From a bacterium HR23 (GTDB lineage: Bacteria; Chloroflexota; Dehalococcoidia; Lucifugimonadales; HRBIN23), in assembly GCA_002923335.1 (NCBI GenBank), contig BEHZ01000085.1, positions 1 through 7,595 of the forward strand: DNA of 7,595 bases. Direction: 5' to 3'. The notes beneath the pieces are model-generated. The model did not search any database. It was not told where the DNA came from and worked only from the letters and a program-made list of their open reading frames with translations. Positions 1 to 6,528 of this stretch are shown here, piece by piece. Position 1 is the first letter of the stretch. Every line of letters starts with the position of its first letter. The translations under genes and the position numbers were made by a program.

Positions 1-154
1 GGTGCTCAACAGCGACGCCCGGGAGTATGGAGGAAGCGGTCAAGGCAATCTGGGCGGGGTAGAGGCGTCCCCCATTCCCTACCACGGCCGTCCCTACTCC
101 CTGAACCTTACCCTCCCGCCCCTGGCCATCCTGTTCCTCCGGGGCGAAGGCTAA
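1..154 (+). CDS. glgB: 1,4-alpha-glucan branching enzyme, C-terminal end (partial)
   Basis: This is the 3' end of a gene that enters from the left edge; the reading frame begins at base 2 and gives 50 residues before TAA at 152-154. The peptide carries the hallmark tail of GlgB: LNSD near its start, then YGGSGQGNLGG, then IPYHGRPYSL and a hydrophobic LPPLAILFL end. In this family that segment is the C-terminal beta-sandwich domain after the GH13 catalytic barrel. GlgB cuts alpha-1,4 glucan chains and rejoins them as alpha-1,6 branches in cytosolic glycogen synthesis. The catalytic domain lies outside the window, so activity cannot be judged. A 152-base gap separates it from secA, and nothing suggests a functional link to it. 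The family call is firm because the YGGSGxGNxGG block is very characteristic. Confidence 0.9.
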   Translation, partial: VLNSDAREYGGSGQGNLGGVEASPIPYHGRPYSLNLTLPPLAILFLRGEG

Positions 155-213
155 GCGCCACCGCCCTGCCGTGAGGCCAAGACCCTTTGCTTCGGGAGAG
201 GGGCGTTCTCCAA

Positions 214-300
214 CTCCCAAAACCTTGCCCCCGCTTTGCCCCTGGCATCCCCCACCCACTCCGTGGTATCGTGAAGGACGGAAGGCCGGTTTCTTGGGAG
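214..300 (+). promoter_or_regulatory. Possible stem covering the secA ribosome binding site
   Basis: CTCCCAA at 214-220 is an exact complement of TTGGGAG at 294-300, which contains the secA Shine-Dalgarno sequence. Pairing continues as AACC (221-224) with GGTTT (288-292) if C293 and one T are bulged, giving about 11 base pairs closing a 63-base loop. A 4-bp hairpin (CCAC 256-259 with GTGG 263-266) lies inside the loop. If the transcript starts upstream of 214, this structure would hide the ribosome binding site. secA translation is controlled through its ribosome binding site in E. coli by a different system (SecM), so such control is plausible. The regulatory role here is my inference; only the complementarity is seen. 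Confidence 0.3.
296..300 (+). promoter_or_regulatory. secA ribosome binding site
   Basis: GGGAG lies 6 bases before ATG at 307. It decides the start: the frame stays open upstream to 187, but none of the earlier candidates begins a SecA-like N-terminus. Confidence 0.65.
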
Positions 301-306
301 ACACTG

Positions 307-3033
307 ATGATACTGGGTGGACTGGTGAAACTCTTCGGCGATCCCCACCAGCGGGCGGTCAAAGCCCTCCTGCACCTGGTGGAGCGCATCAATGCCCTGG
401 AACCCTCTTTCCAGGCCTTGTCCGACAGCGCCCTGCGGGCCAAGGGGGAGGAGTTCCGGGGCCGTGTGGCCAGCGGGGAAAGCCTGGACGCCCTTTTGCC
501 GGAGGTCTTCGCCGCCGTCCGGGAGTCGGCCCGCCGAACTATAGGCTTGCGCCATTTTGATGTGCAGATCATCGGGGGTATCGTTCTGCACCAGGGGAAA
601 ATCGCCGAAATGAAGACGGGCGAAGGGAAAACCCTGGTGGCTACCCTGGCCGCCTCCCTCAACGCTCTTACCGGCAAGGGCGTGCACGTGGTTACCGTGA
701 ACGACTACCTGGCCCGCCGGGATACCCAGTGGATGGGGCCCGTTTACCACGCCCTGGGCCTCACCGTAGGGTGCCTCCAACACGAGGCCTCCTACATCTA
801 CGACCCCACCTACAGCACCGACAACCCCTCCCTTCGCCACCTGCGCCCTGTGCATCGGCGGGAGGCCTACCAGGCCGACATTACCTACGGCACCAACCAC
901 GAGTTCGGCTTCGACTATCTGCGGGACAACATGGCGGTGGACCTTTCCCAGGTGGTCCAGAGAGGCCTGCATTACGCCATCGTGGACGAGGTGGACTACA
1001 TCCTCATTGACGAAGCCCGCACCCCCCTCATCATCAGCGGGCCGGCCCAAGAATCCACGCAACTCTACTACCAGATGGCCCGCCTTGTCCCCCGGCTGAA
1101 AATGGGGGAGGACTATACCATTGACGAGAAGCACCGCACCGTCTCCCTCACCGAAGCCGGCATCACCAAAATGGAGCGGTGGCTGAATGTGGGCAACCTC
1201 TATGAGCCGGGCAACTACGCCCTCACCCACTACATAGAGAACGCCCTGCGGGCCCTGGTCTTCTACAAGCGGGACCGGGACTATGTCGTCAAAGATGGCC
1301 AGGTCGTCATCGTCGACGAGTTCACCGGCCGTCTGATGGAGGGGAGACGCTGGGCAGACGGGCTCCACCAGGCGGTAGAGGCCAAAGAGGGGCTCAAAGT
1401 TCAGCAGGAGACCATTACCTACGCTACCATTACCCTCCAGAACTATTTCCGTATGTATGAAAAACTGGCAGGTATGACGGGCACCGCCGCTACCGAGGCG
1501 GAGGAGTTCTACAAGATTTATAAACTGGACGTGGTAGTCATCCCTACCCATAAGCCCATGATCCGCCAGGACCTCCCCGACCTGGTCTTCAAAACGGAGA
1601 AGGCCAAGTGGGAGGCGGTGGTGCAGGAGATCGAGGACCTCTACCGCAAGGGGCGTCCCGTCCTGGTGGGCACTACCTCCATAGAAAACTCCGAGAAACT
1701 CAGTGCCATGCTCCAGAGGCGAGGAATTCCCCACCAAGTGCTCAACGCCAAGCACCACGAGCGGGAGGCCCAGATCGTTGCCCAGGCGGGGCGTATCGGA
1801 GCGGTTACCGTCGCCACCAACATGGCCGGCCGGGGCACCGACATTATCCTGGGGGGCAACCCCGATGGGCTGTTGGCCGAAGCCCTGCGCAAGCAGGGCT
1901 TCACCCTGGACAACGCTCCCCCGGATGTTCGCGAGCGGACCCGTGCCGAAGTGCTGGCCCGCTGGAAAGAGGAGCACGAGAAGGTGGTTGCTTTGGGCGG
2001 CCTCCATGTCATCGGCACCGAGAAACACGAGGCCCGCCGTATAGACAACCAGTTGCGGGGGCGTGCCGGTCGGCAGGGCGACCCCGGCTCCTCCCGCTTC
2101 TACGTTTCCCTGGAGGACGACCTCCTGCGCCGATTCGGTGGCGAGCGCATCAAGACCATCATGAACTGGGCGGGTATCCCTGAAAACCAACCCATTGAAA
2201 GTAAGATGGTCAGTAAAGCCATTGAAAACGCCCAGATAAAAGTAGAGGCCTACAACTTTGAAATCCGCAAATACCTTGTGGAATACGATGATGTGGTCAA
2301 CAAGCACCGGGATGTTATTTATTCTGAACGGCGCAAGATACTGAGCGGTGCAGACCTGAAAGCCAATGTGCTGGCCATGGTGGAGCAGGAAATACGGGAG
2401 GTCTGCGCCCTCTACCTACCCGGCAAAGACCCCGAGCACTGGAACCTGGAAGCCCTGGAGCGGGAACTGCGGGCCATTTTCCCCCTGCCTCCGGACCTGC
2501 AGAAGGACGCCCTGGCCAACATGAGTCGTGAGGAGATAGAGGGACGCATCTGGGAGTATGCCCAACGCCTCTACGAGGCCCGTGAACAGGCAATTGGCCC
2601 GGAGCCGATGCGTCTGCTGGAGCGTTTGGTGCTCCTGCGCACCATAGATACCCACTGGGTGGAGCACCTCACCGCTATGGAGAACCTGCGCCAGGGCATC
2701 GGCCTCTATGCCTACGGCCAGCGTGACCCTCTGGTTGCCTTCAAAACCGAAGGGCACCAGATGTTCCAGAGCCTCCTAGCCCGTATTCGACGGAGTGTGG
2801 CCCGTTCCATCTATCACTACACCATCACCCTAGAGCGGCAACCGGCGCCGGGGCGGGTCCCTAGTCCCAGTCGGCCCAACCCCGCCCAAAGGGTGCAACC
2901 CAGCCCTATGGCCCGGGTGGCGGGCAACCGCCCCCGAGAGCCGGTGGCCGTCGGACAGAAAATCGGGCGCAACGACCCCTGCCCCTGCGGGTCGGGAAAG
3001 AAGTATAAGAAGTGCCACGGGGCGAATACATGA
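307..3033 (+). CDS. secA: Preprotein translocase ATPase SecA
   Basis: SecA is the cytosolic motor that binds SecYEG and pushes unfolded preproteins across the membrane by ATP hydrolysis. The 908-residue product is the usual length and complete. It opens with the typical KLFGDP segment (8-13). NBD1 has Walker A TGEGKT (104-109) and the DEAD-like VDEVDYILIDEARTP (226-240). The preprotein cross-linking region follows, then VDEFTGR near 336-342 and GMTGTAATEAEEFY from 389. NBD2 has TNMAGRGTDI (504-513) and QLRGRAGRQGD (582-592). A Pro/Arg-rich linker (about 845-885) leads to the zinc-binding tail with C892, C894, C903 and H904. Residues about 160-182 form an insertion before RREAYQADITYG, a pattern I associate with Chloroflexota SecA. 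Two oddities are Y231 where Ser is usual, and H198 in TNHEFGFDYLRD where Asn is usual. ATG 307 is chosen because KLFGDP sits at its normal distance and a ribosome binding site precedes it. Confidence 0.97.
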   Translation: MILGGLVKLFGDPHQRAVKALLHLVERINALEPSFQALSDSALRAKGEEFRGRVASGESLDALLPEVFAAVRESARRTIGLRHFDVQIIGGIVLHQGKIAEMKTGEGKTLVATLAASLNALTGKGVHVVTVNDYLARRDTQWMGPVYHALGLTVGCLQHEASYIYDPTYSTDNPSLRHLRPVHRREAYQADITYGTNHEFGFDYLRDNMAVDLSQVVQRGLHYAIVDEVDYILIDEARTPLIISGPAQESTQLYYQMARLVPRLKMGEDYTIDEKHRTVSLTEAGITKMERWLNVGNLYEPGNYALTHYIENALRALVFYKRDRDYVVKDGQVVIVDEFTGRLMEGRRWADGLHQAVEAKEGLKVQQETITYATITLQNYFRMYEKLAGMTGTAATEAEEFYKIYKLDVVVIPTHKPMIRQDLPDLVFKTEKAKWEAVVQEIEDLYRKGRPVLVGTTSIENSEKLSAMLQRRGIPHQVLNAKHHEREAQIVAQAGRIGAVTVATNMAGRGTDIILGGNPDGLLAEALRKQGFTLDNAPPDVRERTRAEVLARWKEEHEKVVALGGLHVIGTEKHEARRIDNQLRGRAGRQGDPGSSRFYVSLEDDLLRRFGGERIKTIMNWAGIPENQPIESKMVSKAIENAQIKVEAYNFEIRKYLVEYDDVVNKHRDVIYSERRKILSGADLKANVLAMVEQEIREVCALYLPGKDPEHWNLEALERELRAIFPLPPDLQKDALANMSREEIEGRIWEYAQRLYEAREQAIGPEPMRLLERLVLLRTIDTHWVEHLTAMENLRQGIGLYAYGQRDPLVAFKTEGHQMFQSLLARIRRSVARSIYHYTITLERQPAPGRVPSPSRPNPAQRVQPSPMARVAGNRPREPVAVGQKIGRNDPCPCGSGKKYKKCHGANT

Positions 3034-3086
3034 CTGTAGAACGGTTTCTTACTCTACTGGGGCGTCGGCGAGGCGGAAAGCGATAG
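3030..3086 (+). CDS. Possible 18-residue coupling mini-ORF between secA and polX
   Basis: An ATG at 3030 overlaps the secA stop (ATGA, 3030-3033) and opens an 18-codon frame ending in TAG at 3084-3086. The peptide is MTVERFLTLLGRRRGGKR, basic at its C-terminus. Its stop lies across the first bases of the polX ribosome binding site AGGAGG (3085-3090). A ribosome finishing secA could restart here and stop exactly at the polX start region, so this may be a translational coupling device rather than a functional peptide. No strong ribosome binding site precedes it, and an open frame this short can arise by chance. I do not recognise the peptide. Confidence 0.2.
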   Translation: MTVERFLTLLGRRRGGKR

Positions 3087-3090
3087 GAGG
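3085..3090 (+). promoter_or_regulatory. polX ribosome binding site
   Basis: A perfect AGGAGG lies 5 bases before ATG 3096 but only 2 bases before the in-frame GTG at 3093. The spacing therefore favours ATG 3096 as the start. Confidence 0.75.
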
Positions 3091-3095
3091 CTGTG

Positions 3096-4838
3096 ATGCC
3101 CCTCACCAATGAGGAGATTGCCCAACTTTTTGAGAACATGGCCGGCCTGCTGGAACTAAAAGGGGAGATCGTCTTCAAAATTCGTGCCTACCAGCGGGCG
3201 GCCCGGGCCATCGCCCAGCACCCTGAACCTTTAGAAGTCCTGGTGCGACAAGGGCGTGAGGAGGAACTGCGCACCATCCCCGGCATCGGCGACGCCATCG
3301 CCGGTAAGATCGTGGAGTTGGTCCACACGGGCAAGGTGCGTGCCTACGAGGAACTCAAAGCCCAGTTCCCTCCAGGCGTCCTGACCCTAATGGAGATACC
3401 CGGTGTGGGACCCAAGACCGCCCTGCGGTTGGTCCAGGAACTGGGAGTGCAAACGGTGGAGGAACTGGAGCAGGCCATCCGTGATGGACGGGTGGCCTCC
3501 CTCCCCCGTATGGGGCAGAAAAGCGCCGAGAACATCCTGAAGGCCATCCAGGCCACCCGCAGTAAAGAGAGGCGCATCCCCTTGGGGCAAGCCCTGCCCG
3601 TGGCCGAGGCGGTGATCTCCGCCCTCAAAGAGCGCCTCCCCGCTATCAAGCAGGCGGTGCCTGTGGGGAGCATCCGCCGGTGGCGCGATACCGTCGGTGA
3701 CATAGACATCATGGTTGTGGGCGGGGACAGCCAGGAGGTGATAGATACATTCGTGCGCCTCCCCCTGGTGGCTGAGGTGCTGGCCCACGGTCCCAAAAAG
3801 GGGAGCGTGGTGGTGCACCAGGGCTTACAAGTCGACCTCCGGGTTGTCGACGAGGACGCCTTCGGTTCCATGCTCCAGTATTTCACCGGCTCCAAACAGC
3901 ACAACATCCTCCTGCGGGACTATGCCAACCGCCTGGGTCTCTCCCTCAGCGAATACGGCATCACTGACCTAAAGACCGGTGCCCTGGAGAAGTTCGCCAC
4001 GGAAGAGGCCTTTTATGCACGCCTGGGTCTGCCATGGATCCCACCCGAACTCCGGGAGGGGCTTATGGAGGTGGAGCGGGCGGTGAAGGGCACCCTACCC
4101 CGCCTGGTAACCGTCGCCGACATCCGGGGGGACTTCCACGTGCATACCGACTGGAGCGACGGTCAGGAAAGCCCTGAGGCTATGGTGGCGGCCGCCAAGG
4201 CCCTGGGATATACCTACGTAGCCATCACCGACCATTCCCAAGGGCTGGGCGTTGCCCGCGGCCTTACCCCCGAACGCCTGCAGGCACAGAAACGCCTCCT
4301 CCGCTCCTTGGAGGAGCGCTACCGCATCCGCGTCTTCCACGGCTCGGAGGTGGATATTCGGGCGGATGGCACCCTAGACCTTCCCGATGAGGCTTTGGCA
4401 CAGTTGGATGTGGTGGTGGTCGCGGTGCACAGCGGCCTCAAGCAGCCCCGGGACAGAATGACCCAGAGGGTGCTCACCGCCCTGCGAAACCCGTATGTTA
4501 CCATCCTGGCCCACCCCACGGGGCGTCTGCTGGGAGAGCGGGAGCCTATGGAGATAGACCTGGAGGCGGTCTTCCAGGCGGCGCGTGACCTGGGTGTTGC
4601 CCTGGAGGTCAACGCCAGCCCCGACCGCTTGGACCTGAAGGATGTGCATATTCTGCGGGCCAAAGACCTGGGCATCCCTCTGGTTATCAGCACCGATGCC
4701 CATCGCACCGACGCCCTCGCCAATATGCGCTTTGGCGTTGCCCAGGCCCGGCGGGGCTGGTGCGAACCCCAGGCCATTGTGAATACCTGGCCCCTGGAAA
4801 GGGTGGAGACGTGGCTCCGCCAACGCCGTCCCACTTGA
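3096..4838 (+). CDS. polX: Bacterial DNA polymerase X with PHP nuclease domain
   Basis: Family X polymerases fill short gaps in DNA during base excision and break repair; the bacterial form adds a metal-dependent PHP domain with 3'-5' exonuclease activity. All parts are present in this 580-residue protein, close to the roughly 570 of characterised bacterial PolX. The N-terminal 8-kDa-like part has helix-hairpin-helix motifs IPGIGDAIAGK (61-71) and IPGVGPKTALRL (101-112). The nucleotidyltransferase core has GSIRRWRDTVGDIDIMV (191-207), with D202 and D204 as metal ligands and D247 in VDLRV as the third. The PHP domain begins at DFHVHTDWSDG (346-356), with H348, H350, D355, TDH (378-380), E418, H445, H473 and D534/H536 as metal-site candidates. 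No key residue is missing, so both activities are expected. It probably shares a transcript with secA, whose stop is 62 bases upstream. No direct functional tie to secretion is known. Confidence 0.95.
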   Translation: MPLTNEEIAQLFENMAGLLELKGEIVFKIRAYQRAARAIAQHPEPLEVLVRQGREEELRTIPGIGDAIAGKIVELVHTGKVRAYEELKAQFPPGVLTLMEIPGVGPKTALRLVQELGVQTVEELEQAIRDGRVASLPRMGQKSAENILKAIQATRSKERRIPLGQALPVAEAVISALKERLPAIKQAVPVGSIRRWRDTVGDIDIMVVGGDSQEVIDTFVRLPLVAEVLAHGPKKGSVVVHQGLQVDLRVVDEDAFGSMLQYFTGSKQHNILLRDYANRLGLSLSEYGITDLKTGALEKFATEEAFYARLGLPWIPPELREGLMEVERAVKGTLPRLVTVADIRGDFHVHTDWSDGQESPEAMVAAAKALGYTYVAITDHSQGLGVARGLTPERLQAQKRLLRSLEERYRIRVFHGSEVDIRADGTLDLPDEALAQLDVVVVAVHSGLKQPRDRMTQRVLTALRNPYVTILAHPTGRLLGEREPMEIDLEAVFQAARDLGVALEVNASPDRLDLKDVHILRAKDLGIPLVISTDAHRTDALANMRFGVAQARRGWCEPQAIVNTWPLERVETWLRQRRPT

Positions 4839-4857
4839 CCAGTCGCCCCAATGGAAA

Positions 4858-4878
4858 GGCAGGCCCCCCTGCTCTTTT
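4858..4878 (+). terminator. Terminator-like hairpin after polX
   Basis: GCAGG (4859-4863) and CCTGC (4868-4872) form a 5-bp stem with a CCCC loop, lengthened by a G-T pair at 4858/4873. TCTTTT follows at once (4873-4878). AAA at 4855-4857 could also pair with the T-run. The position, 20 bases past the polX stop, is right for an intrinsic terminator. The stem is short and the T-run has one C, so partial termination or attenuation is possible. The T-run ends one base before the chosen GTG start of the next gene. Confidence 0.4.
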
Positions 4879-4879
4879 A

Positions 4880-5533
4880 GTGCAGGAAGCCATCGGCCAT
4901 CTGCGCCAAGCCCTGGCCAATGGGCAGGAATGGATATCCGCTCTGCTGGAGGCTATGGGGTTGTGGCCCCTTGCGGAGGAGACGGTGGGCCGTCACCGGT
5001 GGCGATATCTCGTTGCCGGAGAGGCGTTGGACTGGCCCCTGCTGGCTCGCCGTCTGTGTGCGGACACCGACGGCCTGGTGCCGGTAGAGGAGAAGGAGAC
5101 GGTCTTCCTGGGCTTTTTCCCCCGTCCCGTCTCCGAAGGGGAACTGCGCCGCGCCCTGGGGATGGAGAAGTTCCGCGCCTATCTCAACTTCTGGTATGGG
5201 GTGCAGGTAGAGCAGGCCCTACAGGAGGTGGAGGAGGCTCGGGTGCGCAAGGAGCACCTGTCCCGTGGTCGTGTTCCCGGGGCGTGGCTCAGGGAGGAAG
5301 CCTTCACCCGCCTGTATGGGGAGCCCTACTCTGTCCTGCGCGCCCGCTTCTGCCAGGAGAGGGGATGGTCCCCTAGCCATCCTTTTACCCGCACCGAGGC
5401 CAACGAGTTCACCTACTCCCTCTTCCGTCTTCGCCTGTCTATCTCCGTTCCCGAGCGGGTCGCCAGCGACACCCGTCGGGGCCTGGAGCACCTGGCGCGC
5501 CTGCAGTCTGCTTACTTTCGGCGGTGGGTGTAG
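4880..5533 (+). CDS. Protein of unknown function, 217 aa
   Basis: I do not recognise a characterised family. The frame shows coding character, with mostly G or C at third positions from GTG 4880 onward. It is rich in Glu, Arg and aromatic residues and has no signal peptide or membrane segment, so a soluble cytosolic protein is likely. Visible blocks include RYLVAGEALDWPLLARRLC (42-60), a short acidic stretch VEEKET (69-74), FRAYLNFWYGV (98-108), and a C-terminal EANEFTYSLFRLRL (173-186) followed by DTRRGLEHL. Two cysteines (60 and 158) are far apart and suggest no metal site. The start is uncertain. TTG 4835 would overlap the polX stop by 4 bases, but codons 4835-4879 have poor third-position GC and contain the terminator-like hairpin. 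ATG 4955 has a GGAGG only 2 bases upstream. No good ribosome binding site precedes 4880. It lies between polX and the thioredoxin cluster, which does not reveal its job. Confidence 0.75.
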   Translation: MQEAIGHLRQALANGQEWISALLEAMGLWPLAEETVGRHRWRYLVAGEALDWPLLARRLCADTDGLVPVEEKETVFLGFFPRPVSEGELRRALGMEKFRAYLNFWYGVQVEQALQEVEEARVRKEHLSRGRVPGAWLREEAFTRLYGEPYSVLRARFCQERGWSPSHPFTRTEANEFTYSLFRLRLSISVPERVASDTRRGLEHLARLQSAYFRRWV

Positions 5534-5563
5534 ACGGCAGAAGCGGTGCTGCCTGCCCCACCC

Positions 5564-5589
5564 GGCGCTATCATGAAAGCGCCCGGAGG
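5564..5589 (+). promoter_or_regulatory. Hairpin and ribosome binding site before the thioredoxin gene
   Basis: GGCGCT (5564-5569) and AGCGCC (5578-5583) form a perfect 6-bp stem with loop ATCATGAA, directly before GGAGG (5585-5589). GGAGG lies 4 bases before ATG 5594. The in-frame ATG at 5573 is in the loop and has no ribosome binding site, which supports 5594 as the start. Whether the hairpin affects translation is unknown. Confidence 0.4.
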
Positions 5590-5593
5590 AGCC

Positions 5594-6187
5594 ATGGCGA
5601 GAGGGCTGGTGGCTTTGGCGGTGCTGGTAGCCCTGGTGGTGGCGTGCAGGGGTGTCCCAGCGCCCACCCCTACACCCACCCCCGTCGCCCACCCTACCCC
5701 TGTGCCCTCCCCCCTTCCCGCCGGCCCTTTCCCCGGTTCCACCGCCATCGCCAGTCCGGGCGAACGCCTTCCCGCCCCCGACTTTCCCCTTATCCTCTTT
5801 ACCGGCCAGGAGACGACCCTGTCTGCCCTACTGGGGAAGGTCGTGGTGCTCAACTTTTGGGCGTCGTGGTGCGCACCCTGCCGTGCCGAAATGCCCCAGT
5901 TTGAACGGGCATGGCGGGCGTGGGGGAGCCAGGGGGTTACCATCCTGGGGGTGGCCACCGGCGACCGACAGGCGGATGCCCTGGCCTTCGCCCAGCAAGT
6001 GGGCGTTACCTATCCTCTGGGGCTAGACAGAGACGGCGGCATCGCCGTAGCCTATAGAGTAACCACCGTGCCCACCACTTACTTTATAGACCGGGAGGGG
6101 CGTATCGCTCGGCGCGTCATCGGCTACCTCAACGAAGGATATCTGCGCCTCGTCCTGACCACCCTAGCGCGGGAGCCGGGGTCGTGA
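5594..6187 (+). CDS. TlpA/ResA-like thiol-disulfide oxidoreductase, lipoprotein
   Basis: This is a membrane-anchored thioredoxin-fold protein that probably works outside the cytoplasmic membrane. Of 197 residues, 1-17 form a short hydrophobic signal ending in LVVAC. That fits a lipobox with C18 as the lipidated residue. Residues about 20-50 are a Pro/Thr-rich tether with PTPTPTP. The AhpC-TSA/thioredoxin domain then runs from about 56, with VVVLNFWASWCAPC (83-96), active-site C93 and C96, and cis-proline P160 in TVPTTYFID. WCAPC with a preceding NFWAS is typical of the TlpA/ResA group, which reduces apo-cytochrome c or other exported thiols. No cytochrome c maturation genes are visible here, so the substrate is open. 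Its stop overlaps the GTG start of the DUF971 gene by 4 bases (GTGA), so the two are translationally coupled. A start at 5546 or 5573 would put a polar extension before the signal peptide and is less likely. Confidence 0.88.
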   Translation: MARGLVALAVLVALVVACRGVPAPTPTPTPVAHPTPVPSPLPAGPFPGSTAIASPGERLPAPDFPLILFTGQETTLSALLGKVVVLNFWASWCAPCRAEMPQFERAWRAWGSQGVTILGVATGDRQADALAFAQQVGVTYPLGLDRDGGIAVAYRVTTVPTTYFIDREGRIARRVIGYLNEGYLRLVLTTLAREPGS

Positions 6188-6528
6188 GCCAGGAACCTCT
6201 ACCTTTCCCCCGTAAAGTCGTTCTCACCCCTGAGGGAGTTGCCATAGAGTGGGACGACGGCCACACGAGCCTCTACCCCCATCGTTACTTGCGCCTGCAG
6301 TGTCGGTGCGCCGGGTGTGTGGGGGAGTGGCCCTACACCCATCCCGTGGACGAGGCCTTAGTTCCCCCCTGGGTGGAGGTGCTGGACTATATGCAGGTGG
6401 GGCGGTATGCCCTCCAGTTCCTCTTCAGCGATGGACACGCCACGGGCATCTACCCCTTCCGCACCCTGCGGGAGGCATGCCCCTGTCCTGAGTGCCGAAA
6501 AAGTAAGGAGGAGACCCGTGAACGCTGA
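6184..6528 (+). CDS. DUF971 family protein (GBBH-like N-terminal domain)
   Basis: This 114-residue protein is a stand-alone copy of the small domain found at the N-terminus of gamma-butyrobetaine hydroxylases, known in bacteria as DUF971. The family pattern is clear: IEWDDGHTSLYPHRYLR (21-37), then a cysteine cluster, a YALQFLFSDGHATGIYPF strand pair (75-92), and LREACPCPEC at the end. Two CxCxxC motifs are present, C40/C42/C45 and C99/C101/C104. In the hydroxylases this domain binds zinc; stand-alone members have no settled function, although relatives are fused to or sit near Mrp/ApbC-type iron-sulfur proteins. The gene starts with GTG overlapping the stop of the thioredoxin gene and ends overlapping the hydrolase start by 11 bases. 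A metal-binding role is my inference. The family call is fairly sure. Confidence 0.85.
   Translation: MSQEPLPFPRKVVLTPEGVAIEWDDGHTSLYPHRYLRLQCRCAGCVGEWPYTHPVDEALVPPWVEVLDYMQVGRYALQFLFSDGHATGIYPFRTLREACPCPECRKSKEETRER
6505..6513 (+). promoter_or_regulatory. Ribosome binding site of the alpha/beta hydrolase
   Basis: AAGGAGGAG inside the end of the DUF971 gene puts GGAGG 6 bases before GTG 6518. It fixes the hydrolase start here, although the frame is open back to 6407. Confidence 0.7.

Larger units (their letters stand above)
155..306 (+). other. glgB-secA intergenic leader
   Basis: This 152-base stretch holds no gene I can support. I looked for sigma70-type -10/-35 pairs at normal spacing and found none convincing. 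A weak hairpin (GGAGA 195-199 with TCTCC 207-211, 7-base loop) follows glgB, but no T-run comes after it, so it is not a good intrinsic terminator. The right half contains the secA ribosome binding site and the sequence that can pair with it, described as a separate entry. Confidence 0.6.

Noticed and set aside
195..211. Hairpin after glgB as an intrinsic terminator
   Set aside because: The stem is only 5 bp and no T-run follows.
187..306. A 40-residue N-terminal extension of SecA
   Set aside because: The extension is Pro/Arg-rich and unlike SecA; family alignment and the GGGAG ribosome binding site point to ATG 307.
171..560. A proline-rich + strand frame overlapping the secA start, considered as a SecM-like arrest peptide
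   Set aside because: It has no ribosome binding site, no arrest motif like that of SecM and no signal peptide, and it runs 250 bases into secA in another frame.
151..2307. A 718-codon open frame on the minus strand opposite secA
   Set aside because: It is codon-phase related to secA and arises because GC-rich third positions suppress stops on the opposite strand. The translation has no recognisable motif and is full of low-complexity Val, Gly and Leu. secA on the + strand is certain.
3344..3907. Minus-strand open frames opposite polX, and similar ones at 4319-4834 and 6812-7446
   Set aside because: They have no motifs and no ribosome binding sites and lie fully opposite confidently identified genes.
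4760..4879. Upstream extension of the 217-residue protein into polX
   Set aside because: Starting at GTG 4760 needs a 79-base overlap with polX, and the added residues look like out-of-frame polX plus the terminator-like hairpin. TTG 4835 remains a weaker alternative.
5655..5740. C-rich, nearly repetitive stretch considered as a DNA repeat
   Set aside because: It encodes the Pro/Thr tether of the lipoprotein (PTPTPTP and similar); codon-level repetition explains it.
6407..6517. N-terminal extension of the alpha/beta hydrolase inside the DUF971 gene
   Set aside because: The added residues are an out-of-frame shadow of DUF971 (Ser/Ala/Pro-rich); the strong AAGGAGGAG site points to GTG 6518.
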